A stretch of DNA of 64,000 bases from Spirometra erinaceieuropaei. Its lineage: Eukaryota > Platyhelminthes > Cestoda > Diphyllobothriidea > Diphyllobothriidae. Positions 10,815-20,699 of this stretch are shown piece after piece. Location: positions 924,682 to 988,681 of the forward strand of contig CACRXP010000168.1 in the NCBI GenBank assembly GCA_902702965.1. Direction: 5' to 3'. Within the stretch, counting starts at the first letter, position 1, and every line of letters begins with the position of its first letter. A program made the translations under genes and the position numbers. The notes under the pieces are model-generated. The model searched no databases. It was not told the origin of the DNA and saw nothing but the letters and a program-made list of their open reading frames with translations.

Positions 10815-11400
10815 TTAGTCGGGCGGTTGGTCCGGCGGTTCTCCCTCTTCCTCACCGAGTAGACTCAGCGTCGGGCTATTTCCGTGCGGCCTTCTTAAGT
10901 TCGGTGTGGTTGATTGGTCCTGAGCTTTACGATTGTGATGACGTAGGACTTTCCAAGCTGCAGGAAGGTCCAGATGCCTGTTGATAGGGTGGGCATCGGA
11001 GAGCCACGCCTCGAGAGTTAGCCGTTCTGTTTTTGTGTTGCCTCGGCCTAAGATGGTAGCCCTCTGGAGGTCAAAAGTATGCCCCGTTTCTCCAACGTGT
11101 GTTGCTAGTTGTGAGTTAGGGTCTAACCTCCGTGTGGCCGCTTTGTGTTCCTGTAGGCGAGTTTGCAACTTACGCCCCGTTTCGTCCACATAATTGCAGT
11201 CGCCCTCATTGCAATTTATTTTGTAGATGACTGCTGAGGTTTCATCGGGTGGCAATGGGTCCTGAGGCTGCATTGGGCGACTTCGAATTGTTGCTTGTGG
11301 TCGATGGGCTATGCCTACTCTGGTGGGATGTAACAGTCGCGAGACTGCTTCAGAGACCCCTTTAACGCAAGGAATGGCCCTCCTGACTTCGGGTTGCTGC
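10815..11400 (-). pseudogene. PLE1 GIY-YIG endonuclease and linker
   Basis: On the minus strand the frame ending at 10815 extends upstream to about 11400. It gives an RT-to-endonuclease linker (AIPCVKGVSEAVSRLL, VGIAHRPQATIR), then the nuclease domain: SAVIYKINC (GIY half), CNYVDETGRK (YIG half), RLQEHKAATRRLDPNSQLA, ETGHTFDLQ, LEAWLSDAHPINRHLDLP. The Gly of Y-V-G is Asp here, whereas PLE2 has CNYVGKTGRK, so the active-site turn is probably damaged although the frame is open. Downstream residues are unconserved and run into the 3' arm. A frameshift near 11400-11425 separates it from the RT remnant. Confidence 0.85.
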
Positions 11401-11423
11401 TCATTTGGCCGTTGTCTGGGCGC

Positions 11424-11664
11424 TCAACATCTGCTATTCTCGATGAAATGCCTGAGATAACCATTGGCTGCAAATAGGTTCACAAGGTACAATCGTTCGG
11501 CCCTTTTATCTTCTGGTGTGCTGCAGTGTGTTGCGACTCTTTGGAATAGAGTGCGGACACAACTACGTTTGTGAGACAGAGGACGGTTGCTGTTGAAGTG
11601 TAGGATCTGTCTCGTGTCGGTGGATTTTCGGAATACTGTAGTTTGCAGCTGTCCAGTGGTACAC
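11424..11664 (-). pseudogene. PLE1 reverse-transcriptase C-terminal remnant
   Basis: The minus-strand frame (TGQLQTTVFRKSTDTRQI..., SHKRSCVRTLFQRV, NGYLRHFIE) aligns almost residue for residue with the thumb and C-terminal part of the PLE2 RT (TGQLQTTVFIKATNTRQI...). All catalytic RT motifs (A, B, C) are absent because the 5' part is lost exactly where the inverted arm begins (11664/11665). It terminates in a stop after ENSRC, out of frame with the endonuclease. Confidence 0.85.
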
Positions 11665-11901
11665 CGGAGTGGTGACTCACAAAGCACACAGGCAAAATGC
11701 CCGTCAACCATCTCCCGAGAAGCCGAGGCAGCGAGAGGAGGGAAAATCGATCAGCATGAGGCCGGCCAACACGACTGCCACTTCAAATTAAATTTCTGAT
11801 CGATTAAGTGCATTTTACGCTTTGACAATGAAGAGCCGAGCCAGGTCTTTGAAACGTCAGCACATAAATAAACCTCTTCCGAAGAGCCTGTCTTCGTCTT
11901 C
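11665..11901. repeat. PLE1 right inverted arm
   Basis: Inverse copy of 10556-10793. It abuts the truncated RT directly, so the arm marks the 5' truncation junction. Confidence 0.9.
11819..11861 (+). ncRNA. Hammerhead-like motif, U3-A8 variant (PLE1 5' arm, antisense to the coding strand)
   Basis: The same 43 nt as the minus-strand motif at 10596-10638. Predicted cleavage would follow GTC at 11858. Orientation is opposite to the PLE1 coding strand. Confidence 0.55.
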
Positions 11902-12690
11902 TATTTTCTTATTGCCTCTATTCTTAAGCCTACTTGACGATAAAGAGGCTAATAAACTTCTTTTTCACTAAGCCCATCAAGTCTCTCAATCAGTCTAATT
12001 ATTCCCACTCCCAACCCCATTTGACCATTCAGTATCTTCCTATGTGGACTTCGAATTGATGTCCGCACATCAATAGCATACTGAAAATATATAACCAACC
12101 CACGCTTACTAGAGCGTTGAACGCAACTGTCGAAGAACTCCAAAAGGGCTATTCCATAACTAAGAGATTATCCTCCTTACTGCAATATTTACGAACGCTA
12201 CCTACACCAGTAGGAAGGCTTGACGATAGCCGTGCTTTAAAGGGCAAGTTGATGTTTTACCGCACGGCGTAGGCAAATAAGTCGAAGACCTTCTAATAGC
12301 GTCAGACAAATAAATGTGATCTGTAACCTTTTCGTCAGTAAAGGTCGCTAAAACGTGGGTTAGTCACTAAGCGCCCAGTATCGGGCTACGCTTTATGGTC
12401 TAGTATTTAATTTGCGGAACAGTCTCCCCGGAGACGCAGGTACGCGCATAGCAGAAGCAGCGTTACCGTGATGGCTGTCAGTCGGACTGTTGATAACGAT
12501 AAAAAACATAAAAACCGCTTTGTTAGCTCGTAGACAGAACGGGTTACGAACTGCTTTCTTTTCGTTTACAAGAATAAAATGAGGATTCAGCGGCCTATGA
12601 CCATTCATAAATCCCGCTCGGTAAGTCATTGTCAGTTGTTGCAATTCCTCAAAATCATTAAACACACAAGGCTAGTACATATACTGCCTA
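11902..12690. other. No recognisable gene
   Basis: Only short frames without motifs. Part may be the decayed 3' region of the PLE relic at 12700-13460. Confidence 0.4.
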
Positions 12691-12699
12691 CAATTACTT

Positions 12700-13460
12700 C
12701 AGCTTAGCCAGAATGTCATATATGTGGGGGCGGCGAAACGCGTGTTACAGCAAATACCAAAAGTTAAGGGGAGGTGTTGATTTTCCGTGTCGGGTATGTG
12801 TCGGATCAGTGCGTTTACGAGTGTCCAAGCATGAACTGACAGCTGTTTTTTAGGATGAGCCAAGTCAGCAAGCCATACTCGTAGGTCTCCGCCCAGTTCA
12901 ACATGACGGGCAATATTGTTTGTTTCCGAACGCCAGCTTGGTGTTGGCACTGGCGATCACTTCAGTCCGACTCCAACTGAAAAAGTGATCGCGCCCGCGG
13001 ACGTGCACAAACGCGTGTGATAAGGGATCCCGTCAGGTGATAACAAGCTTGGGTTCGTTAATGCCGGTCCCAAATCGTTTTCGGTATGGCCAATATAAAC
13101 TCAAGAGTAGTTAGCACTCGGGGTTCTGTGAATGACCTTCGTTTGGTACTCCATGAGCATGAGACCTTTTACTCGTTCTAAAACGGATCTCATGAAAGCC
13201 ACTGACTTGTGCACGATAGAGGTGTCAATCCGATTTGATTGTCGGAAATTCTCGACAGATATGACAGTCAGTCCCCTTTAGAGCAAATGATTGGTGGTTG
13301 TCTCTGGCGTCTGATACAGTTTTGCACAAAGCTGACCGGGTATCCGTTGAGATGGGAAAACGGATGCAAGTAATTTAGAGGAGCATTTGGCGGGCATACG
13401 TGTGCATTCGATAAATTCTCATCGGGCCTGTATAGTTATATGCGAATGAGGTAAAAACTG
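12700..13460 (-). pseudogene. Decayed PLE: RT C-terminus and GIY-YIG endonuclease
   Basis: Reading the minus strand from about 13430 with frame changes gives PLE hallmarks in the right order. First comes LNGYPVSFVQNCIRR (end of RT). Next is the linker VHKSVAFMRSVLER, with LMEYQTKVIHRTPSANYS. Then VYIGHTEND (YIG half), and finally DPLSHAFVHV with FFSWSRTEVIASANTK (conserved endonuclease core). At least two frameshifts and several stops are present. The 83-codon frame at 12699-12950 overlaps the last part and is not itself a PLE frame. The sequence differs from PLE1 and PLE2, so it is another, older lineage. It lies in the inferred intron between 16378 and 10079. Confidence 0.65.
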
Positions 13461-14040
13461 AACGCGTAAGTGATAAGTGCAATCGATTACGACCCGTCCT
13501 TTCGTACGGACGAGGTATGTAAATAGTGGGGGGAGGGGAGAAGGAGACAGTCAGTCACAGTTAGGGTTAGATTGAGGGGATGAGGGAAGGGGGGCGTGCG
13601 CAGACTCGCATGCAGCTAATCGATCCTGGCTCACGGAAGACGCGGAGCCTGAAAGCGGTTCTACTGCGCGCGCAGCGCCGGTCTCCGTGGCCTGGTGGCA
13701 GTTGCCTCTGCCGTTGTTAGTAAGCGCTGACCCGGTTGCTTAGGGCACATAGGTGGGAACCTGATGCAAGTCAGTTCCCCCTTTCCTATGTAAATTGTCG
13801 ATACTTCTCTGGCGATAAATACAGTGAAGGAGGTCAAGCACAACTTATTTAACATAAGGTTAGTATCGACATTGGAGACATTTCGCTGAACGCTTGTTGA
13901 AAGACGGCCGTCAATAAGTCTTTTTATGCTCCAGAACTGTGCACCTCACCGGTTTTCATGGTGACACATTTGTCATCTACGTATATTGACCAGATTTTTG
14001 GTCGAGAATTTCGCCGCACATTTTATTCTAATATACATAC
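13461..14040. other. No gene; G-rich block
   Basis: Contains a G-rich purine stretch at 13525-13600 including ttagggttag. No RT motifs could be read upstream of the PLE relic. Confidence 0.4.
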
Positions 14041-14044
14041 TAGA

Positions 14045-14232
14045 AAGTAGATCGACACAGTCAAATTAGCCTGAAATGACCATTTTTGGCATATTATCCG
14101 TGCCTAGCCAGCCTAAACGATGTTCAGATCTCATAGGACCCGAGTTTCGATTCTGCATCCTTTGGTCATGGGAAATTTTATGTCCAGCGCTCTACCATTG
14201 AACTACGGACTCATTGTCCAGCCAGTGACAAT
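14045..14232 (-). mobile_element. tRNA-derived SINE with clear A and B boxes
   Basis: On the minus strand a tRNA-like head (about 14212-14138) has gtagttcaatggtagagcgc, a near-perfect A box and D arm, and a B-box-like aatcgaaactc. It is followed by a body with aatatgccaaaaatggtca, the motif shared with the SINEs at 14345, 19690, 33715 and 45180. Transcription would be by RNA polymerase III from internal promoters (established for tRNA SINEs). No intact tRNA fold is expected. Confidence 0.72.
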
Positions 14233-14344
14233 AGAGTATATTAACCATGGTGGAAGGACGTTCACTAATTACGTCCTTTCCGTCGCGTTTTAGGATAGAG
14301 TCCTCACAGGGAGTTGAATGGACGCCAGTAATTATGCATAGTAA

Positions 14345-14425
14345 ACATCGACAAAAGAAAGACAGACTGGGATGGCCATTTCTGGCTTATTAGCCGTCGC
14401 CAGGCAGACTTACACAACTCCACGA
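14345..14425 (-). mobile_element. SINE body fragment
   Basis: The core ggatggccatttctggctta with ttagccgtcgccaggcag matches the body of the SINE at 33680-33760. No tRNA-like head is visible. Confidence 0.6.
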
Positions 14426-14534
14426 CAACCATCCAATAAGCAACTTGTTGAAGGTTACATTGAAAAAAAGTACAATGACCGAATACTGTAGGGTAGAAAT
14501 AACAAGCCTCGCTAGACTCTGATAATGTATGTTT

Positions 14535-14590
14535 GACTGACGACGACTAATAAGCCAAAAATGGTCGTTTTAGACCTTATTCTCAAATTT
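14535..14590 (+). mobile_element. SINE body fragment, opposite orientation
   Basis: ctgacgacgactaataagcc followed by aaaaatggtcgttttag is the reverse complement of the body motif found at 14345-14425, about 120 bp away. The pair forms an inverted arrangement. Confidence 0.5.
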
Positions 14591-14599
14591 TCGATAATG

Positions 14600-16366
14600 C
14601 TTCCCCAATAGATGCACACATATAGGACAGTAAGTACAAAAGGCTTCTCGGGTAGGTGTATCCTATGAACCCATATGTGGCTTTATGCCACACGATGCAA
14701 GTTAGGGGGGGGGGATTGACGACTTACTGGCAAGTCTAGTTTTCTCACTCTGGTATCCGCTAAGACAATTTCCGTTGCAAATTGCAAACAGATACTCCAA
14801 TGAGGCATAAGAGAGATATGTTTAGCGTTATATTTCCGATACAGATGTCCTTATCATCGACTCTGAGCTCGTAAAGATAATTTAAAATTAAAATGATAGC
14901 ATTATATGGAGGTTGAACTACCGGGGCGTAGCCACTGTCGCATACAATTATATAACTGAGAACAGCACTTGTATGTAAATCACTAACTACGACATAAATC
15001 CCCAGAAAATGAACGCTTCTGACCCAAGCGTTCCTTAGCGTTTAAGATCAGGTTAGAGGTCCTTCCTTTTTTTTAAAGAGAAAGATGTAATTAATCATGA
15101 AAACTATATTGATGTGATGACATTCTTTGATCGTTTTAGTAAAAAATGTTGTCCTTTTTATTTTCAGAACCTGTCAAAGTCAATCTTATCCTCTTTCCTC
15201 GCATGTTACCTGCGAAATCCCGAAATCCACTCTCTGCTTAAATAACATCCTGTGTTTCATAAAGATCTGCTTTGAGTGCAGGCCAAACTTATCTAAATTC
15301 AACTGCATTCACTAGCTGTAGGTAAATCATGTGAATCATCGGTCTGTTTGGTGTGTTTAACTAAAGCACCTCTTTCGACCCCAAATAATTCTACTTTAAT
15401 GAACGCTTCGAAGTCCTGTATGAGTTTGCTAGTTTTCTGGTAATAAATCACATGGTGCTGCCCCTTTTGCAATTTCGCGTTTTGCTGCACTAAAATATAT
15501 AAGCTAGCTAGGTGTCTTGACGGCCTTCAAATAATTTATTTTGACACAACTGTTAAAGCTCGGCGTCAGCATCTGCTACCTGAAACGTTAGGTTTGTAGG
15601 CAGTTTTTGGGTCATTACAGATATCTACCAACAGATCATAAGTTCATAACTCACCTCATCACGCATTTCGTTAGATAAACAGCAACAGGTGGGGGATAAA
15701 TACCAACGCCTAACTGATTCCGGAGGACTATGGATGACGGCTCAATGAGGAATGAACACTTCAACTTCCTCTGTCATAATCGGAAATTTCCATACATACA
15801 TTTTCATACATATCTCGTTACCGCGGAATTATACCAGAAGGTCCCTAAAAACATAATACTCAGGTTTATGAATACTGTAAGGCTCGAGGAACAGCATATG
15901 AAAACGCTGGATTTAGCAGTAAACCAACTGGATTGGTAAAAAAATGAATCCTGTTACATACATTAGGCCGCATTAACATGGGCTTGTTGTGAAACATACA
16001 GACAGAAGTCACTCTAGGTTCCCAGCTTATCGTTGGTAATACGCCACTACTGTTTTTTTACCCTGCGTATATGTATGCAATTCCTTGATGTACAGGCTAC
16101 GGACTCGAAATCCGAAGATATATCGAAAGTCCCCGACGGGTTAAAAAACCAGCACATCCAGTTGGGTGAATGGAACCTCTTTGGGGTTTAAAAATCCCGT
16201 GGCTTCCTTCAAAGTGTAAGCAAAGTTCCGTTGACCAGCAACACCTGTCTAACGCATCAGTGACTTCATTCAGTCACAAAAAACTGGATATGCAGACTTC
16301 GAACTATAATTTGAAAAATCCGACGAAATAATTTATAGTATATTTGACTGCAAGGTCTTTCAAAAT
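14600..16366. other. No recognisable gene (inferred intron)
   Basis: AT-rich with a G9 run near 14705. A consensus-like splice donor on the minus strand (GAG|GTGAGT near 15653) follows a short open segment (VGIYPPPVAVYLTK), but the phases do not fit the neighbouring exons. Small frames at 15127 and 15730 show no domain. Confidence 0.35.
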
Positions 16367-16377
16367 CTACAACTGAC

Positions 16378-16610
16378 CCTCAGCTGACTCCGCACATTCG
16401 TTGGGAAAGGGCGTAGTTTTGTCGTAATCCACTGCTTGTGGAGGAATGCTTGCAAAGGAGGAGTCTTCCCTTGTTTCTTCATGTCCCGCCGACTGCACAG
16501 AGTAAAAATGAGGTGAACCGTTAAAGTCGTGTAGGTCGACGTCGGGTGGGATGGGTCTTTGGCGCCGAAAGCCCACTTTACGGGAGGAGTCGGGATTAGT
16601 GGACACGCAG
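16378..16610 (-). CDS. Candidate coding exon, hydrophilic ectodomain-like segment
   Basis: On the minus strand a strong acceptor (ctttcaccccccatttcag) opens a frame starting on the third base of a codon: CVSTNPDSSRKVGFRRQRPI, PPDVDLHDFNGSPHF, HEETREDSSFASIPPQAVDY, then TPFPNECAESAEG. The frame runs to TAG at 16367, but a donor GG|GTCAGT at 16377 lets it end in phase 1. That is exactly the phase needed by the transmembrane exon at 10079, joining as Gly-Cys-Asn. It is GC-richer than its flanks, with coding-like codon use. If no donor is used, it is a terminal exon ending at 16367. No domain is recognised; it looks like a disordered linker. Confidence 0.5.
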
Positions 16611-16619
16611 CTGAAATGG

Positions 16620-17870
16620 GGGGTGAAAGATGTTTGACACTTAAGTACCTACTCTAATAGCGAAGACAGTTTTAGCAGCCTGAGTGAAATCTTTGGCTGC
16701 CTGTGAGCATAACCATAAATTTTATAAAAATTTGCGGCTTCAATGCCATTTTTTGAAAGACACCGAAAATATATTTTGTCCTTTTGAGCAAACTTCATCT
16801 GATTCAAATGATATATTTACCCAGCCATAAGTCGTTGCATTTAATCTCTGGTCACGACTTTATGCCACCCAGATTCTGAGTTGAAACCTTAATCTTATAT
16901 TCAACCGCCAGTGCAGTCATGGTGTTATTCGCTATACTCAACGGTTTCTGACCTACCTAGTACATACGCATGGCATATATTTAAAGTGTGGAAGGGATGC
17001 AAAAAGGGCTAATTGGTCACAGAGCAGCAGCTAAGCCTGTGTTAAATGATCAGACAGTCTCACAGTAAGATACTTCAGAATGATTCAAATACTCATTACT
17101 TAAATGATAAGTAAATTAAGGAATGCGATTTCAGAGAATAAGCTAAAGTAAACATATTTCCGCACGACAGCCGGTCAGAAGTAAATAGCAAGTGACGCTG
17201 AGATGATACCCCCAAGGGATTCATTACATGTTGTTGGTTCAAGGAAATTATAATGATGGTTGCGTTCTCTGCAAAAGGGTGCGGAAAAGCTGGAGGCGAT
17301 TACAATATCAAAGTAATTTAAAACAACTTCCCGTATAAGAAACTGTGCATTTGCAGCCTGACTGTATTAAAAATAATATTTGTGCTTTCTTGTGGTGAAC
17401 TCGCAATTTAAAACACCACACCTGTATGCGGAGCATCTGCTCAAATGAACTTGACTGCCGCAAGCGACTACACCTGCGTAATAAAAGAGACATTGATAAA
17501 GTCCTTCCTCAAAGAAACCTAATTAAAATTGCAGCGAAAGTAATTTTACGATGATTCAGTTTACAGGCATTGATGCAATTTATTTTTTAAATAGAAAATG
17601 CTCGAAAGATAATAGCTCTGGCGTCGCATTCCGGGTGTTCTACCAGAAATAGGCCAAATTGAGACAGTTGCATGGAAAAGCTATCCAAAATGACAGAAAT
17701 GACTACTTATAGAAGTCCCGTATCCATTCCAAGCGTGGCACTGTCCACCGTCCTTTTCATTCAGCGAAATATATTGCCTTAACTTGTATTAGTAACTGGT
17801 TGTGCGATGTGCTTTACATGTTTTAAATAGTAGTCGTTTAAAACTTGAAAAAACCCTGATAGTAAAGATT
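16620..17870. other. No recognisable gene
   Basis: AT-rich, only short frames; nothing with a family motif. Confidence 0.45.
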
Positions 17871-18137
17871 TTAATAATCAAATAAATCAAAGTTCATTTG
17901 GAATTTAAATGCGGCGGAGAAGTAGGAAGAACTGTGTCCCCCATGTCTATCTAGTTGCATATGTATTTTGGATATAAAGGTCATGGCTAATCCACCGATG
18001 CCGGCCTCGTCAAACGGAAGCTGTGGAACGGAAAGTTCTATGACTCTTTTGGCTGTCTTTGAAGAGCTTTTCATAACATAGTTCATTTCATCCAAAGGCG
18101 ATGTTAATGGGTATGCAAAACATATCCCAAACATCAC
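17871..18137 (-). CDS. Unassigned open frame, possible exon
   Basis: An 88-codon minus-strand frame with protein-like composition (SSSKTAKRVIELSVPQ, LPFDEAGIGGLAMTF) in a locally GC-richer stretch. It lies upstream of and on the same strand as the exon at 16378-16610. Splice sites are not convincing: possible acceptors are at aacttaag near 18137 and atgaaaag further in, and no good GTAAGT donor is seen. No domain is recognised. It might belong to the same gene or be chance. Confidence 0.22.
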   Translation of the reverse strand: MMFGICFAYPLTSPLDEMNYVMKSSSKTAKRVIELSVPQLPFDEAGIGGLAMTFISKIHMQLDRHGGHSSSYFSAAFKFQMNFDLFDY

Positions 18138-18139
18138 TT

Positions 18140-19280
18140 AAGTTTAAGCCATAGTATTTACAGTATATGACCTAACTCGTGAAACGTTATAAAGGGAATT
18201 GGGATGAACGATTTCGGACGCATAATGTGCTGTAAATATTATTTATTCGCCTATGCTGTTAGCAAAAATGTCCTTCTTGCACAAAATATGCTTATCAATA
18301 ATCTTCTCTCCTAAACGGATAAACATTTGGACGTCTTCTGACAAAAGCAGTCTCAAGCTAATTTTGCACATCAAGGCGTGTCTTTTAATGGGAGGAGGGT
18401 AAGATAAACTCAACAGATTTACAAAACTAAACTTGCCGCACTTTAAATCGCACTTTTCCCAAGTAAATCAGATAAAACAGAGTGAAACTGAGCAAAGTAG
18501 GTATGAAAAACCGGCATTGTGTAGTTCAAAGACCAGCTTTACTAATCTATGTAATTTAATGACCCCTTAAGGCAGTAATAGCATTTAAAAGCAGTGCTAC
18601 ATTTAAGCGCACCAACTTTTTTCTGTTGTTTTTGAATGCCTAATAACTTGCCGTGAACAAGCTCTCCAACAAGGGGCTATGTTACCGTTTGGGACTGTGT
18701 CAAAATATTTTTGCATAAAGTGGTTATTAATGTGTGATTTAGAAACGGAACAGGCGGAAAGCTAGCTATCTAACCAATATCTTAGTAGCCACTTAAACCC
18801 TGTTTACAGAGGGGACTTATTAAAGTTGTTCAAATGATCTAGAGCGAGATTGTCCTCAACTTTGATCGTAAATGCACGCTTTTCAGAGATGATGTTTACT
18901 ACTTTGGATGGGCATACGCACACGGCCCAAACTATCATTTGACTTAGAAAAACTGCCTAAGAGCTCGACAGTTTAGTAACTGATTTCAAAAAATGCTACT
19001 TGGAGGGTTTCAATAAAAACACAGCACAGAATTTAATTTTGTGTACAATCAACAGCAGGCACTGCAAAATGTGAAATATTCACAGATATTCGAAGGGTGA
19101 TCGGAAACATTCCGTGCTCCAACACTAAAAAATTGCAGACGGTTTTCATGAAAGGACCTTTTTATATTCACAGAATGGTATATTTGCGATTGCACCTGCC
19201 AATTCTATTGCGTTTTATAAATCACAAACTAGCCTGTTACTTTATGAAAACACTTAATCCTGTGTGGGTTCCACGTAAGA
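18140..19280. other. No recognisable gene
   Basis: AT-rich, no motif or repeat match seen. Confidence 0.45.
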
Positions 19281-19282
19281 TC

Positions 19283-19500
19283 TTCTAGCTCACATGGTGA
19301 GGACGCTGACTGCGTTTAAAATTTGCTCTCGCTGTTGTGAGTCCGAATCCCACCCTAACCTCTGAGGTTTTAGCTAGAGGATCAAATAAAGGCCAGAGGA
19401 GTTTAACAACTGAACAAGGTCAACAATGTGGCCGTTTAAATTCTGGTTGGTGGCTGTGTAACGTGGGTGACCAGAAGGTAAAAGAAATGAAATAAATGCT
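19283..19500 (+). mobile_element. tRNA-derived SINE with a different head
   Basis: Plus-strand tRNA-like head: ctagctcacatggtgaggac (A box region), about 40 nt, then tgagtccgaatccc (B box). The 3' part does not show the body motif of the other SINEs and ends in an AT-rich tail (gaaatgaaataaatgct). It is probably a separate SINE family or a tRNA pseudogene plus flank. Confidence 0.5.
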
Positions 19501-19677
19501 AATTAGTTTACTCATGATTTACAACAAGTTACCTGTTAATAACAACGGTCTCTAGGTTGTTGGGCTCTTTTATCTACCGTATCTTCTTAAATGGCATTGC
19601 CATGCGGCAATCATAAACAGAAATTTGAGGACTAACACATTTTTTGAGGGAAATTAAACGCAAGAGAAGGAGTACCG

Positions 19678-19840
19678 ACAAAGATAAGAGGAACCAGAAT
19701 GGCCACTTTTGCCAGGCAGTCGTCATCAGATGGTCGTACTTAATCCAGGATCTCGATTGTCTGGAACATACGCTGAGTGTATTTGCTCATTGAGTGTTAA
19801 GCGAATATTGAGCTACCGCCCCGAGAATGTCATGTAACCT
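19678..19840 (-). mobile_element. tRNA-derived SINE (shared body motif)
   Basis: The plus strand shows gacaaagataagaggaacc then agaatggccacttttgccag, matching the SINE body at 33700. The minus-strand head has ggtagctcaatattcgc and an imperfect B box, caatcgagatcctgg. Diverged from the other copies. Confidence 0.55.
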
Positions 19841-20218
19841 TATTAATGGGCGCCATTTTTAAAAAGGAAGAGTGTTATTTCATTAACAACGGCATACTGG
19901 TTGCCTTCGGAATTAACCGGTATTATGGAGTTACCGATCATCAACTTCACTAAAGCCCTGAAAAATCGAAATTCCGCAGAAAATTTGAAAAGAGTCAATT
20001 TTACGCCTGATCTCTTTTTGTCGATTGTACTTTACCAAACGCTGCGTTAGCCTCTAGGGATTTTAAAATTTTGACATCACTAAATCAGGGAAGCTGAAAT
20101 GTGCGGCCGAATTCAGCACCTGGTTTAACGCCCGATTCTTTGCCCACACAACAAGAATGCGAGAGGTTTAAGACGCTTTCTTTCAAAAACCCATGATCTC
20201 GTGAAAGTGGGAGTTTCT

Positions 20219-20689
20219 CTAAATTCCGACTGTTGAGGACTCCATATCATCGGCTTTTTCGATGGAGTGCTCACACCCCCTTTCTCTGGTCCTCCGAAAT
20301 GTTTTAACAGCGGCTGCGGCGGCGAAAACTGTCACGCCAAATGCGAATAACCATAAAACCCACCCGTTCCTCTGTCGTGGCCTTGGCACGCGAACTTGAC
20401 CGGTCAAGTTACTACCAGCTCTTCCGTTCTTCTTCTTCTTTCTCCTTATGCTATATCCTCCTCCTCCTCCTATTCCTCCTCCTCCTCCTGCTCCTGCTCC
20501 TCCTCGCCCCTGGGCTGCTCTGCCACAAGACGCATGAAGCTGACTCCGATCGTGTTTCTCAGTCACCGAGACTAGCCAAACATGGGCGAACACGCTGCTG
20601 GGGAATTTCAACAGCTGTTCTTCATAGTGTTCCCTCTCCCCCCTAACCAAGATGCTATTGTCTGTATACAAACGCTGTGCAGGAGTCAA
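20219..20689 (-). CDS. Open frame with a low-complexity region and one hydrophobic helix, unassigned
   Basis: 156 codons on the minus strand with no ATG at the front, so it would need splicing. It contains a Gly-rich run encoded by the CTC-rich tract, a basic RRKKKKNGR segment, then WVLWLFAFGVTVFAAAAAV followed by KTFRRTRERG, a plausible membrane helix with a basic anchor, and a stop at 20219. The low-complexity tract lengthens frames on both strands (20341-20646 on plus gives a poly-Leu peptide). It may be real, a promoter-proximal GC-rich region, or chance. No homologue is recognised. Confidence 0.22.
   Translation of the reverse strand: MTPAQRLYTDNSILVRGEREHYEEQLLKFPSSVFAHVWLVSVTEKHDRSQLHASCGRAAQGRGGAGAGGGGGIGGGGGYSIRRKKKKNGRAGSNLTGQVRVPRPRQRNGWVLWLFAFGVTVFAAAAAVKTFRRTRERGCEHSIEKADDMESSTVGI
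20421..20510. repeat. Pyrimidine-rich (CTC/CTT)n tract
   Basis: Imperfect trinucleotide repeat of ctc with ctg and ctt variants; strand-asymmetric and able to form triplex-type structures. Confidence 0.8.
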
Positions 20690-20699
20690 AAGGTGTGTG

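Larger units (their letters stand above)
10556..11901 (-). mobile_element. PLE1: internally truncated Penelope-like element with inverted terminal arms
   Basis: Two arms, 10556-10793 and 11665-11901, are inverted copies of each other with only about three differences by eye. Between them on the minus strand lie the end of a Penelope-type RT and a GIY-YIG endonuclease. The left arm is the element's normal 3' end. The right arm is the same end joined in inverse orientation to a 5'-truncated RT. Both arms carry the same 43-nt hammerhead-like motif. Known PLEs often carry such terminal repeats in direct or inverted orientation. The near-identity of the arms suggests a recent insertion. It sits in an inferred intron of the minus-strand host gene and in the same orientation. 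Confidence 0.88.

Noticed and set aside
14138..14212. A functional tRNA gene on the minus strand
   Set aside because: The A-box region is excellent, but the T-arm is imperfect, the acceptor stem does not pair well, and the downstream body matches other SINEs. It is a SINE head.
15640..15720. Short minus-strand exon before the GAG|GTGAGT donor near 15653
   Set aside because: The donor is consensus-like, but the open segment is about 59 nt and its phases are incompatible with both neighbouring candidate exons.
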